In this document: one piece after another, positions 44,205 through 55,389 of the stretch
Numbering within the stretch: the first letter of the stretch is position 1
How the letters are laid out: every line of letters starts with the position of its first letter
Assembly: GCA_023653095.1 (NCBI GenBank)
Contig: JAMNXP010000008.1
Coordinates: 1 to 64,000 of the forward strand
Source of the DNA: Bacteroidia bacterium
Lineage (GTDB): Bacteria; Bacteroidota; Bacteroidia; NS11-12g; UBA955
Direction of reading: 5' to 3'
Length of the DNA: 64,000 nucleotides
Made by a program: the position numbers and the translations under genes
The notes under the pieces: model-generated
What the model was told of the DNA's origin: nothing
Database searches by the model: none
Seen by the model: the letters and a program-made list of their open reading frames with translations, nothing else

Positions 44205-44905
44205 CTATGGTTTTCGGTGTAATTTCTTTGTTTCCTTTTCTAGATGCTCAATAAAATGTTTTTCTATATCGCTTAATTCTGTTAAAGAGCTTTCTTTATA
44301 TTTTTCGTATTCAAATTGTGCTTTATTCAGCATCTGTTGATGACTGATTGTGCAGCCCAATGCATCTTATTTTGAACAGTTTGAAAAAATAGAACCGACA
44401 TATCATTTTTAGGATCATAATCAACACTCGTAGCATAAATTTCGAGCACTTTCCGCCAAAACACCTTTTCGCTACTTCGTATGTCTCGAATACGTGCGAG
44501 TAATTCATCAAAGTAGTTACCACCGCCAGCTTGTTTCAGGAGCTCGTCATTGATGGTGAATCCTTTGATAAGATACTCTTTTAGCCTAGCTGTAGCCCAT
44601 TGCCTGAATTTCGTTCCCTGATGGCTTTTAACCCGATAACCTACAGAAATGATTGCATCAAGATTGTAAATATTGGTAGGCTTTGTAGAAAAATCGGAAT
44701 TTCCGATTTTTCTCATTGTGGCGTTTTTTTCAAGCTCTTGCTCTCGGTAGATATTTAGTAAATGTTCATTAATGGTTGAACGCGACTTTTGAAACAATTC
44801 AGCCATTTGATCTATAGTTAACCAAACGGTTTCGTCTTCAAGCCGAGTCTCAATTTTAGTAAGTCCATCTTCCGTTTGATAAATTATGATGTTACTGTCT
44901 GCCAT
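44205..44905 (-). pseudogene. RhuM-family gene with internal deletion
   Basis: The frame from ATG 44905 gives 192 residues with the family's start (IYQTEDGLTKIETRLEDETVWLTIDQMAELF), the NIYNLDAIISVGYRVKSHQGTKFRQWAT core and FFQTVQNKMHWAA. It then ends abruptly (QSVINRC and stop at 44327). RhuM proteins normally run to about 330 residues. In a different frame at 44330-44205, QMLNKAQFEYEKYKES and a charged end can be read, which looks like the family's C-terminus. A deletion of about 100 codons with loss of frame explains both. The product is a Fic/Bro-N-like regulator of unknown role, common on mobile elements. Confidence 0.72.
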
Positions 44906-45039
44906 GATTATTTATTAATTGAGTTAAGTAATTGTTGATTTCTTCTCGTGCCTTCAGCAATTATCCCTAAAAGTGTTCAATTTAATTCTATACAATGAGA
45001 ATGTCAACCTCCGCAGAATTTTCTCTAAATCTTCGCCAT

Positions 45040-45156
45040 ATGAAGTCTTCCATCCGTGAGGTTGTAATTGTTATTCTGTCTGTGGTTTGCGGGGCGACGG
45101 TGAATGCGCAGACTTCGCCGAGTTTGAGTCCCCAGGGAAAAGTGAAATGTCCTTGA
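45040..45156 (+). pseudogene. Decayed exported-protein gene, copy B
   Basis: A 38-codon frame: signal peptide MKSSIREVVIVILSVV with cleavage after VNAQ, then TSPSLSPQGKVK, CP and stop. It matches copy A at 41218 over about 120 bases, including the 20 bases before the ATG, in the same orientation. The rest of the gene is missing. The two copies bound the AbiE-like / phosphoesterase / RhuM block. Confidence 0.7.
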
Positions 45157-45192
45157 GATTGAGTATTCGCTGAGATTTTGTATTATTGTAAT

Positions 45193-45612
45193 ATGCAATT
45201 AATTAAAGCAGTTCTACTTCCGTTGCTCTTTTTGGGGATGATGAATCCGTTGAAGTCGCAAAATACAGATTTGCACCAAGGGGCAAAGGTGGGTATTGGT
45301 GTGGCTGCGGTTGCTGGAATAGCTGTACTTGCGGGCGATTGGCTCATGAAAACTACGTCTTCTGGCGAATTGACCATAGATACTTTGCAAAAGAAACAGT
45401 CGCTTTCAAAAATGTTAAAGAGTTCGAGAACGGCAGGAGTGATTGCGGTAAGCAGCGGAATCATTGGTTACGCGCTACTAGAGAGAGGGCAATTGCCGGG
45501 AGCTTTGGTGTTTGGAGGTATGTCTTTAACGTCATCGGTGGTGGCGATTTTGAAGAAAAGACAGTGGGAAAATACGGTGAGTCAGCGTTTGGATATGCTC
45601 AACCGTAAATGA
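45193..45612 (+). CDS. Exported hypothetical protein with membrane segments
   Basis: A 139-residue protein. A signal peptide (MQLIKAVLLPLLFLGMMNPLKSQ) is followed by hydrophobic stretches (VGIGVAAVAGIAVLAGDWLM and TAGVIAVSSGIIGYALL) and a basic end. No family is recognised. The start is set at ATG 45193; TATTATTG, one mismatch from TAnnTTTG, ends four bases before it. Its stop overlaps the next start (ATGA), so the two form an operon. Confidence 0.7.
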   Translation: MQLIKAVLLPLLFLGMMNPLKSQNTDLHQGAKVGIGVAAVAGIAVLAGDWLMKTTSSGELTIDTLQKKQSLSKMLKSSRTAGVIAVSSGIIGYALLERGQLPGALVFGGMSLTSSVVAILKKRQWENTVSQRLDMLNRK

Positions 45613-46130
45613 AATATTCTTTTAGAATGAATTCCTTATTTAGAAGATTGATTCTAACAATTGGTCTTTTTATTTATTCCTGGGGATTGTATGCTCAGGA
45701 TTCTACCAAAATTTGGAATGAGATACCGAGTCCTTTGGGCTGGGTCAGCGATTTTGAAGGGGATTTTACTTTGTCGGAAATTCAGAGTTTAGAGGGAATA
45801 ATCAAGGATTTTGAGAAAAGAACATCCATCGAAATAGCGGTAATTACCATACCCAAGGGGGCGGTTTCAAAGGGTGATTTTGAAAAGTTATCGTTGAAGA
45901 TAGCCCGTGCATGGAAGGTGGGTAAAAAGAAAAAAAACAACGGTATTCTCATTGCAGTTTCCAAAGGTCATCGAATGATTCGTATTCAAAATGGAAGTGG
46001 TGTTCAAGATGAATTATCCGACAGCGAGACAAAGCGAATCATTGATGATGTTATAATACCTCGATTTAAACAAGATCAATATTATCTGGGAGTTTTTGAA
46101 GGTATTTTGGAAATTGTAAAAAATATCTAA
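45609..46130 (+). CDS. TPM-domain exported protein
   Basis: A 173-residue protein with a signal peptide (about 1-28, LTIGLFIYSWGLYAQ) and a TPM domain (WVSDFEGDFTLSEI to the end, including EIAVITIPKG and NNGILIAVSKGHRMIRIQNG). TPM domains occur in photosystem II repair factors and in many bacterial envelope proteins; phosphatase activity is reported for some members. No membrane anchor follows the domain, unlike the YgcG type. Start overlaps the preceding stop by four bases. Confidence 0.82.
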   Translation: MKYSFRMNSLFRRLILTIGLFIYSWGLYAQDSTKIWNEIPSPLGWVSDFEGDFTLSEIQSLEGIIKDFEKRTSIEIAVITIPKGAVSKGDFEKLSLKIARAWKVGKKKKNNGILIAVSKGHRMIRIQNGSGVQDELSDSETKRIIDDVIIPRFKQDQYYLGVFEGILEIVKNI

Positions 46131-46210
46131 AGTCTGTAAATTCAAGGTTTGTCTCGTCTTGGAGAGAGATTCCAGTGGCGTTGAATGCGAATTAACTCAT
46201 CGAAATCACC

Positions 46211-46268
46211 AAAATAGGTATGAATTTGGTGATTATAATCGCTAAAATAGGGTATAAATTGGTGATTA
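46211..46268. repeat. Short direct duplication in an intergenic region
   Basis: AAAATAGG.TAT.AATTTGGTGATTA occurs at 46211-46235 and, with small differences, at 46244-46268. The region 46131-46366 has no convincing gene; the 67-codon minus-strand frame across it has no recognisable features. Confidence 0.6.
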
Positions 46269-46366
46269 AGGGAGATGATGGATTTACGAAATCCCCTTAA
46301 ATAAAAATGAATGTTTAAGGATTTTCCATATGGATTAAATTTCATTATATCATAGATTCGCAGTTC

Positions 46367-47128
46367 ATGAGCAAATCTCTGAATATAATATTGTTGGTAG
46401 GTCTATTTGCACTATATGGCTGTGAGAAAGACCCTACAACAAACGATGAAAAAACCGCTTTCAAAAGTTATTCTGTTTATGAGGGTGAAAGTCTTACTTC
46501 CATGCAACTCACCAACGAGTTTACATTTAAGTTTAATGCACAAGGACTATTGGTTTTGAGAACCAATAGATCTTATTTTAATGGATTGTTGCAAGGTACT
46601 TGGTATTCTGATTTTCAGTACCAAGACAATACAATAGTTGAGTCGCGTTCGAGTGATATGAATATGAGTGTACCATACCTCCGGATGTTTCACCTTTTAA
46701 ATAAAGATAGGCTAGTGGTAACAGACAGTATTGTTGTTTTATCGAATTCGAATAACACAGTGAATCATTATACTTATGAAAACGGGCATAGAATCTATAA
46801 TTACCTAGATGATACCATGAACAGTGGAAGTGTTTTTGCTTGGAAAGGTGACAATCAAACTCATGAGTATCTAATAGTGGGTTTGATGGGTCGTCAAGAA
46901 ATTGCCGCCTATGAATACGGCAATAAATTGAATACCATTGACTTTGGGGATTTTTGGTTGGATGGTGAAAAAAGCAAGAACCTACCAGAGAAATGCACAG
47001 AGCCCAATTACGAATATACCTACACCTACAAGATAGAATCAGACGGATTTGTCAGCGAACGCATTACGGCGGTTTCTAGTCCGGGTGGGGCACCGTACCG
47101 CTACGAAAAGATTGTTTATCACAGATAG
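46367..47128 (+). CDS. Lipoprotein of unknown function
   Basis: A 253-residue protein with a lipoprotein signal (LLVGLFALYGC, Cys19) followed by an acidic linker and beta-rich sequence (FTFKFNAQGLLVLRTN, TWYSDFQYQDN) resembling lipocalin-like stress or fitness lipoproteins of this phylum. No catalytic motif is seen. It stands alone, about 200 bases before the FG-GAP protein gene, with no clear promoter match. Confidence 0.75.
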   Translation: MSKSLNIILLVGLFALYGCEKDPTTNDEKTAFKSYSVYEGESLTSMQLTNEFTFKFNAQGLLVLRTNRSYFNGLLQGTWYSDFQYQDNTIVESRSSDMNMSVPYLRMFHLLNKDRLVVTDSIVVLSNSNNTVNHYTYENGHRIYNYLDDTMNSGSVFAWKGDNQTHEYLIVGLMGRQEIAAYEYGNKLNTIDFGDFWLDGEKSKNLPEKCTEPNYEYTYTYKIESDGFVSERITAVSSPGGAPYRYEKIVYHR

Positions 47129-47337
47129 AATTTCTTTAGGGCCTTTTGGGGGATGAAAAACGCTAAATGTTAAATTGACACTAATTTTTTTTTGAGGAAA
47201 ACGAACCGATAATATAACTCATGTCTTAAGCATGTTAAAATTTGCCATTTATTTTTCTGTAATATTCTAATCTTTTATTAATAGGTATAATTTCTAGTCA
47301 ATAAAAATGCTGCTACCCCAGTATTTGTGAGTTGGCT

Positions 47338-49634
<2,297 letters not shown>

Positions 49635-49635
49635 A

Positions 49636-50079
49636 TTACTTCCTTTTACCCGTTAGTTCCGAGTAAAACTTTGTTCCTTGGTTGAAATTGATATTGGTAA
49701 TTTTTACTTCAGTGGCGGTGAGAGTGGCAATGTTAAATTCGTCTGCGTCAGCCATATCTGGAGTATCTGACAACTTTAGAACTTTATTGGTAACAGAGTA
49801 GTAGCCAGAATTTGATTTAACGTCTGTTCCCATTGTTATAGTGTTAACATACATATTGTTGGCTTGGAATTCAATCATAAGTTCTCCTGGGCCGTAAACT
49901 GTTGTATCTCCAAATAATACAACATTTGTTGATGAATCAGAAATTGTGAAAATTTCTTTGTTGATTTCCCACTTTCCAACAATGGATGGTTCTGCTGGTT
50001 TTTCTTCTTCCGTGCAAGAGGTTCCTAAAGCTACCAAAGCCAAAGCGATAGCAGAAAATTTTACGAAATCTTTTCTCAT
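49636..50079 (-). CDS. Lipocalin-like lipoprotein, paralogue 1
   Basis: A 147-residue lipoprotein starting at ATG 50079 (MRKDFVKFSAIALALVALGTSC, Cys22). The mature part begins with acidic residues (TEEEKPAEP) and then IVGKWEINKE, the opening of small lipocalin-like domains of Bacteroidota, ending TGKRK. It is closely related to the gene at 50330. TATTTTTG lies seven bases before the ATG, the same spacing as for its paralogue. A heptad array begins at the stop codon. Confidence 0.8.
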   Translation of the reverse strand: MRKDFVKFSAIALALVALGTSCTEEEKPAEPSIVGKWEINKEIFTISDSSTNVVLFGDTTVYGPGELMIEFQANNMYVNTITMGTDVKSNSGYYSVTNKVLKLSDTPDMADADEFNIATLTATEVKITNINFNQGTKFYSELTGKRK

Positions 50080-50232
50080 ATTATAACAAAAATAAGTCAT
50101 TGTTAATGTATGATTTACAGAATTCAAAGTTCTATGACTTTCTTTTGACACCCATCTTATTGACGGTGCTGATGAATATTTCCAAAATAGGGTTGGGTTT
50201 TAAGAATCTACGGTGCTCGAAGATTAATTTGC

Positions 50233-50329
50233 CATCAGCGGTCAGCGGTCAGCTGAAAGCCGTCAGCCGTCAGCCGTCAGCCGTCAGCTGAATGCTGTGG
50301 GCCGAAAGCTGATAGCTGATAGCTGATAT
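50233..50329. repeat. Heptanucleotide array between the two lipoprotein paralogues
   Basis: GTCAGCG, GTCAGCC and GATAGCT units run up to the stop codon of the lipoprotein gene at 50330. The same unit types flank paralogue 1. Confidence 0.9.
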
Positions 50330-50773
50330 TTACTTCCTCTTACCAGTAATTTCCTGGTACCACTTGGTTCCTTCGTCGTATTCTGAGAAGGTTAATTTAA
50401 CGTCAGTGGTGGTGAGTACGTCAATGTTCATTACTCCTGCATCCATCATGTCGGCGGTTTCAGCAATTTTTAAGGTTTTTCCAGATACACTGTAATAGCT
50501 GGTATCTGCATATACAACTGAACCATCCTTCTCAGTTGAGATAACCATGTTATTTGCTTGGAAATTTATTGTATATTCACCAGCAGCATACATGGTAGTG
50601 TCGCCAAAAAGTAAAGTATTCGTCGCTGAATCTGACATGGTGAATAATATCTTGTTGATGTCCCAAGTTCCAACGATGGATGGGTCTGCTGGTTTTTCTT
50701 CCTCGGTGCATGAGGTTCCGAATGCTACTAATGCAAACGCAAACGCAGAAAGTTTTACTAAATTTTTTCTCAT
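50330..50773 (-). CDS. Lipocalin-like lipoprotein, paralogue 2
   Basis: A 147-residue lipoprotein from ATG 50773 with the same lipobox (LGTSC replaced by FGTSC, Cys22), TEEEKPADP linker, IVGTWDINK opening and TGKRK end as its neighbour; roughly half of the residues agree throughout. The two arose by tandem duplication. A TATCTTTG box lies seven bases before the ATG, inside the last codons of the photolyase-like gene upstream. Function unknown; an envelope binding protein is likely. Confidence 0.8.
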   Translation of the reverse strand: MRKNLVKLSAFAFALVAFGTSCTEEEKPADPSIVGTWDINKILFTMSDSATNTLLFGDTTMYAAGEYTINFQANNMVISTEKDGSVVYADTSYYSVSGKTLKIAETADMMDAGVMNIDVLTTTDVKLTFSEYDEGTKWYQEITGKRK

Positions 50774-50777
50774 AGTT

Positions 50778-52283
50778 CTACAAAGATAGGTCATTGTAAA
50801 AGTAGGAGTTGCAGATTTCGACGATTTCTGACTTTCGTTCGACACTCATCTTGTCGTAGGTGATGATGAGCATTCCCAATCTGGGATTGTGTTGGAGGAA
50901 TTGACGATGCTCGTTCATGAATCGCCAGAATAGAGCATCCCAAAGTTTTTGCCAAGGCTGTTTGGACTTTGGGTAGTCTGACATTTTAAGAATATAGTTG
51001 CTTCCTGAGAAATAGGGCTTGCTGACCATGAGTCCGCCATCAGCGAATTGAGACATTCCGTAGACGTTGGGAACCATGACCCAATCATAGGCATCAATGT
51101 AAAGTTCCATGAACCACTTGTAGACTTCGTGGGGATGGATTTCGCAGAGTAGGAAGAAGTTTCCTATGACCATGAGTCGTTCAATGTGGTGCGAATAACC
51201 CGTTTCTAGGAGGTTTTTGATGACGTTGTCAATCGGTTCAATGCCGGTAGTACCAGTATAAAAAGATGCAGGTATTTTTCTGTGAAAATTCAGGAAGTTG
51301 GAGTTTCGTTGTTTTGATCCTTCCCTAACATAAAGCATCCTCACAAATTCACGCCAGCCTATGATTTGTCTGATGAATCCTTCCAAAGCATTCATTGGTA
51401 AAGGGTTGCTTGCGTGAAATTCTAAGGTAGTTTCAATGACTTCGTTGGGCGTGATGAGTCCAGCGTTGAGCATAGGACTCAAAACTGAATGATACACAAA
51501 GCGGGCATCGGGGTTTTGAGAAAACGCGTCTTCGAGATCTCCAAAAAGGGGCATCCTATTTTCTAAAAAATCAGTGAGAAATTCACGGGTTTCAGCGGCA
51601 GTTGTTGGATAAAATTGTTGACGATTCTTAAAATAGGAGAAGGTACCTGGATTGTTTGGGAAGTGCTGTTCTATATAGTTGCAAGCAGATTCAAAATCTG
51701 ATTGTGTTGCGGGGAATTTGGGTTGTGGGGGTATGTGGTTCTTGGGGAAACTTTTACGGTTATCAGAGTCGAACGTGAGTTTGCCTCCCAAGGGTTTTTG
51801 TTGGTCATCCATGAGGATGTTCAGGCGCTTGCGCTGAAAGGAATAGAAGTCGGTTTGGAAGTAACGTTTTTTGGAGTTTAAAAATTCGTGGGCAACGTTA
51901 GCAGGAGTGAGGAAAGAAGGGTTTTCGTAGGTGATGAGGTCTGTAAGTGTGCCTTGCAGACCAAGTTTAAGGTGTTTGGTTAACCAGTTGTCTACAGGGT
52001 CAACCCAATGAATTTGATGGAATTTTTGGCTTAAATAAGCCGCCAGGTTTTTAGCGTTTGAGAGTGTGTCATGAAACTCTACGTACTGAACTTTTTTTCC
52101 GTTTTGGATGAGGTTTTCAGCGAAACGCTGCATGCTGAGTCGGTGGAAAGCGAGTTTGATTTTGTGAAATTTGAATTGGGTAAAGAACAAATCACTTTCA
52201 ACTATGTACCAAACATCTACTTTTCCCTCAAGGGGATGTTTTTCAAACAATTGATGCGGAAAAACAACTCCTGCTGCACTCAT
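50778..52283 (-). CDS. Cryptochrome/photolyase-related protein lacking the iron-sulfur cysteines
   Basis: A 501-residue flavoprotein of the bacterial (6-4) photolyase/FeS-BCP (PhrB-like) branch. It shows the N-terminal alpha/beta domain with VFPHQLF and the FAD-binding helical domain with FIRQIIGWREFVRMLY, WFMELYIDAYDWVM and PNVYGMSQFADGG. In typical members the next segment (KMSDY...) carries three of four Cys ligands of a 4Fe-4S cluster. Here it reads KMSDYPKSKQPWQKLWDAL with no Cys, so the cluster is probably absent. Similar cluster-less relatives seem to occur in this phylum. Light-driven DNA repair or light sensing is likely. Divergent from the outer membrane beta-barrel gene. Confidence 0.85.
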   Translation of the reverse strand: MSAAGVVFPHQLFEKHPLEGKVDVWYIVESDLFFTQFKFHKIKLAFHRLSMQRFAENLIQNGKKVQYVEFHDTLSNAKNLAAYLSQKFHQIHWVDPVDNWLTKHLKLGLQGTLTDLITYENPSFLTPANVAHEFLNSKKRYFQTDFYSFQRKRLNILMDDQQKPLGGKLTFDSDNRKSFPKNHIPPQPKFPATQSDFESACNYIEQHFPNNPGTFSYFKNRQQFYPTTAAETREFLTDFLENRMPLFGDLEDAFSQNPDARFVYHSVLSPMLNAGLITPNEVIETTLEFHASNPLPMNALEGFIRQIIGWREFVRMLYVREGSKQRNSNFLNFHRKIPASFYTGTTGIEPIDNVIKNLLETGYSHHIERLMVIGNFFLLCEIHPHEVYKWFMELYIDAYDWVMVPNVYGMSQFADGGLMVSKPYFSGSNYILKMSDYPKSKQPWQKLWDALFWRFMNEHRQFLQHNPRLGMLIITYDKMSVERKSEIVEICNSYFYNDLSL

Positions 52284-52339
52284 GCAGAAGCAACAAAAGA
52301 AATGCTATTTTGTTTAAACGAATTCCGTTTGAGAACGTC

Positions 52340-52347
52340 TAACTTTG
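52340..52347 (+). promoter_or_regulatory. -7 box of the outer membrane beta-barrel gene (leaderless type)
   Basis: TAACTTTG ends four bases before the ATG at 52352; no TTG found at the expected distance. Confidence 0.5.
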
Positions 52348-52351
52348 TATT

Positions 52352-55300
52352 ATGTTTTTAAGAATTTGGTTGGTGGGTTTAATGGCGTTGATGGTCAATG
52401 CTGTAAACGCGCAGAGAGAAGGGTTTTCAGTATCCATTTCAGGCAAGGTTACAGGCAGTGATGATAAAGGAATTGCGGATGCTGAGGTTCAGGTTTATTA
52501 TTTCACAGCCGAAGAAGCTAACGGGAAAACATCCCACGAAAAGATAGAAGGGCGAGAGCCAATCAAAGTGTTTAAAACCAATACAGGCGGTGGTTTCAGC
52601 GGTGCTTTGACCATGGAAGATTTTCAGAAATTGAGGGCGATGGGTGGAATGCGTGATTTGAAAATGGCGGTGAAGGTTCTCAAAGAGGGATACGTTAGTT
52701 CGTTCAGTTTTGTGGAGCCAGTGAGGAAAAGGGGCGAGATGGGCATGCAGTTGGAGATATCTGTTATTGTGCTTTTTAGGGCAGACGAAGCCATTTCTGC
52801 GGTTGAAGTTAAGACGCGCGCAGTAGAAATGAAGGGCGATACAACTGAAATCAATGCTTCGAATTTTAAGACCAATCCTGATGCCAGCGCCGAAGACTTG
52901 GTGAAAAAGATGCCGGGAGTGACTTCAAATAACGGTGAGGTGGAGGCCCAGGGCGAGAAGGTGAAGCGGGTTTTGATAGACGGGAAGCCTTATTTTGGAG
53001 ATGATCCGAAAGCGGCATTGAAGAATGTTCCGGCCGATGTTATATCGAAAGTGCAGATTTTTGATGCACAATCAGAGAGGAGCGCATTTACGGGTTTTGA
53101 TGATGGAAATACCACTAAAACCATGAATATCATTACCAAGATGGGCTTCAAGAAGGGGCGTTTTGGTAAGTTTTACGGGGGACTGGGACAGAGTATTGAT
53201 GGAACAGGTGACTTGTTGAAATACCAAGCGGGGGCTACTTACAATACCTTCAATGGCGACCGAAGATGGTCATTACTTTTTCAAACCAACAACATCAACG
53301 AACAAAATTTTGCCGTTGAGGACATCATGGGCGCTTTGGGCATGGGCGGCAACAGAGGCGGAGGCATGGGAATGTTCCGAGGTGCAGTTAATTTCTTTTC
53401 GGGAACTCAAACGGGTGTTGTCACAACGGCTATGTTGGGACTGAATTACGCCGATAAATGGAGTAAGAAATTGGATGTCAGCGGAAGTTATTTCTTGAGC
53501 GCTACTGAAAATTTGAGCGAAAGCAATACAGAACGTTGGTTTATATCTGCGGTCCAAAATAACGTGACATATTTAGAGAATAATTCCAATACCAACAGAC
53601 AGTTAAATCACAGATTGAACGGGCGAATTACCTGGGATGTTGATAGCTTAAATAAGGTTTTTATTACTCCAAGGTTGACCTTGCAGCAATCAAATAACAA
53701 CGGAGTAATTGCCGGAAATAGCATTATTTACGGAGCTATGGGAAGTTTTGAGTCGTTATCAGCAATGAACAATTTGAATGGCGATACGGGCTTGGGTTAC
53801 AACTTGCAAGCCGGATTTGAGTGGTTGCATGCCATTAAGAGCAAAAAGGGAAGATCCATCAGTTTGGAGGTAACTCCGGGAATTAACAACGGGTTGAATT
53901 TGGGCAACTTAAATTATTCAAACATTTCAGCCGTGGCGGGTAGTTTTTTTGATACATCTACTAGGGCTCAACAAACCAATACTGGACGAAATCGATACAG
54001 TTTGTCGGCTGAGTTAGAATATACGGAGCCTTTAGATTCATTGAGGAGTTTGTCGTTTGAGTATCAGTTGAATGTGAATCAAAACAACAGTGAGCGCTTG
54101 AATTACCTCAGGAATGGAGTTACTGGCGAATGGAGTGTTTTAGATACTTTGTTGTCATCGAAGTTGATCAATGGGTACTCAAGACAGGCTTTGGGAGGTC
54201 GTTATCAGTATAAGAAAAAGGCGTATGAATATGATTTAGGATTTGATTTGCAGGTGGCAAATTTGGATGCAACCCAGTATTTTCCTCGTGAAATTCCGGT
54301 GATTCGCACCTTTTATAGTTTTTTACCTCGATTTACCTTCAGAAAAGGTGATTGGAGAAGTTCCAACATGAGGGTTTTTTATAGAACCAGCAATAGCGCC
54401 CCTAGTTTGGAAGATTTACAAGACGTTATTGACAACAGCAATCCTTTGCAATTGAGAACAGGTAATCCCAATTTGGTTCAGGATTTCACACACAATTTAA
54501 CGTTGAGGTATTTCAAGATGGACATGGCTAAGAGCACTAATTTTTTTGCAATGTTGATGGGTACTGCCAAGCAAAATGCCATTACCACTTTGACACAACT
54601 TGCGGGCAGAGATGGAAGTACCTACGTGGTGGGAGATTCTACATATTCTTTAAAACCAGGTTCTCAGTTGACTCGCCCAATCAACATGAATGGGGCATAC
54701 AACGCTAGATTTGTAGGCAGTTTCGGAAAACCCTTTTTCAAGGGGAAGATCTTCGCCAATGCCAATGGAGGAATCACCTATGTAGAGAATCCTTCAATGA
54801 TTCAGATGGGCACATCAGAGGCTCAGGCAAACATTTCGAGAACTCCCGGTGCCAATTTAGGCTTGACTTTGGGGTCAAATATCAGTGAGCGGGTAGATTT
54901 TACTTTATCTGGAAATATCAATTACAGTCAAGTAAGAAATAGTTTGCAAACCAATCTGGATCAAGACTATTTCATACAAAATGCTTCTTTTAGGACTAAT
55001 TTCATGCCTAAAGGCAAGTGGGTCATTTCTTCCGATATCACCTTACAATCATTCAATGGATTGTCTAGTTCGTTCAATCAGACGTTCTTTTTGTGGAACG
55101 CTTCTGTTGGACGAAAATTAGGGAAGAAAAAACAATGGGACTTCCGTTTGATGGCTTATGATTTATTGAATCAAAACCGTTCAATCACACGAAATGTAAC
55201 ACAGACCTATTTTGAAGATGTGCGCACCAATGTATTGACGCGCTACATTATGTTCAATCTAACGTACAATCTACGCAGTTTAAACGGTAACGAGGCAACC

Positions 55301-55378
55301 GAAGAGATGAAGAAGATGCGCATGATGATGCCTATGGGTCCGGGAGGACATGGCAGAGGAATACCTTTTGGGCGATAA
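52352..55378 (+). CDS. TonB-dependent-receptor-like outer membrane beta-barrel protein
   Basis: A 1,008-residue outer membrane protein. A signal peptide (1-20, LVGLMALMVNAVNAQ) leads to a carboxypeptidase-regulatory sandwich (about 28-140, SISGKVTGSDDKGIADAEV), a plug-like region (about 165-270: DASAEDLVKKMPGV, KRVLIDGKPYFGDDP, IFDAQSERSAFTGFDDG) and a long barrel of the outer-membrane-beta-barrel type. The C-terminus is unusual: Met- and Gly-rich (KKMRMMMPMGPGGHGRG) instead of a terminal aromatic. Gly/Met-rich stretches also occur near residue 330 (GGNRGGGMGMFRG), which could bind metals. It probably imports or exports an unidentified substrate. Confidence 0.85.
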   Translation: MFLRIWLVGLMALMVNAVNAQREGFSVSISGKVTGSDDKGIADAEVQVYYFTAEEANGKTSHEKIEGREPIKVFKTNTGGGFSGALTMEDFQKLRAMGGMRDLKMAVKVLKEGYVSSFSFVEPVRKRGEMGMQLEISVIVLFRADEAISAVEVKTRAVEMKGDTTEINASNFKTNPDASAEDLVKKMPGVTSNNGEVEAQGEKVKRVLIDGKPYFGDDPKAALKNVPADVISKVQIFDAQSERSAFTGFDDGNTTKTMNIITKMGFKKGRFGKFYGGLGQSIDGTGDLLKYQAGATYNTFNGDRRWSLLFQTNNINEQNFAVEDIMGALGMGGNRGGGMGMFRGAVNFFSGTQTGVVTTAMLGLNYADKWSKKLDVSGSYFLSATENLSESNTERWFISAVQNNVTYLENNSNTNRQLNHRLNGRITWDVDSLNKVFITPRLTLQQSNNNGVIAGNSIIYGAMGSFESLSAMNNLNGDTGLGYNLQAGFEWLHAIKSKKGRSISLEVTPGINNGLNLGNLNYSNISAVAGSFFDTSTRAQQTNTGRNRYSLSAELEYTEPLDSLRSLSFEYQLNVNQNNSERLNYLRNGVTGEWSVLDTLLSSKLINGYSRQALGGRYQYKKKAYEYDLGFDLQVANLDATQYFPREIPVIRTFYSFLPRFTFRKGDWRSSNMRVFYRTSNSAPSLEDLQDVIDNSNPLQLRTGNPNLVQDFTHNLTLRYFKMDMAKSTNFFAMLMGTAKQNAITTLTQLAGRDGSTYVVGDSTYSLKPGSQLTRPINMNGAYNARFVGSFGKPFFKGKIFANANGGITYVENPSMIQMGTSEAQANISRTPGANLGLTLGSNISERVDFTLSGNINYSQVRNSLQTNLDQDYFIQNASFRTNFMPKGKWVISSDITLQSFNGLSSSFNQTFFLWNASVGRKLGKKKQWDFRLMAYDLLNQNRSITRNVTQTYFEDVRTNVLTRYIMFNLTYNLRSLNGNEATEEMKKMRMMMPMGPGGHGRGIPFGR

Positions 55379-55389
55379 CTTGGTTGCTA

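Noticed and set aside
46142..46345. 67-codon minus-strand frame between the TPM and lipoprotein genes
   Set aside because: Its middle is produced by a short direct duplication and no known features are present.
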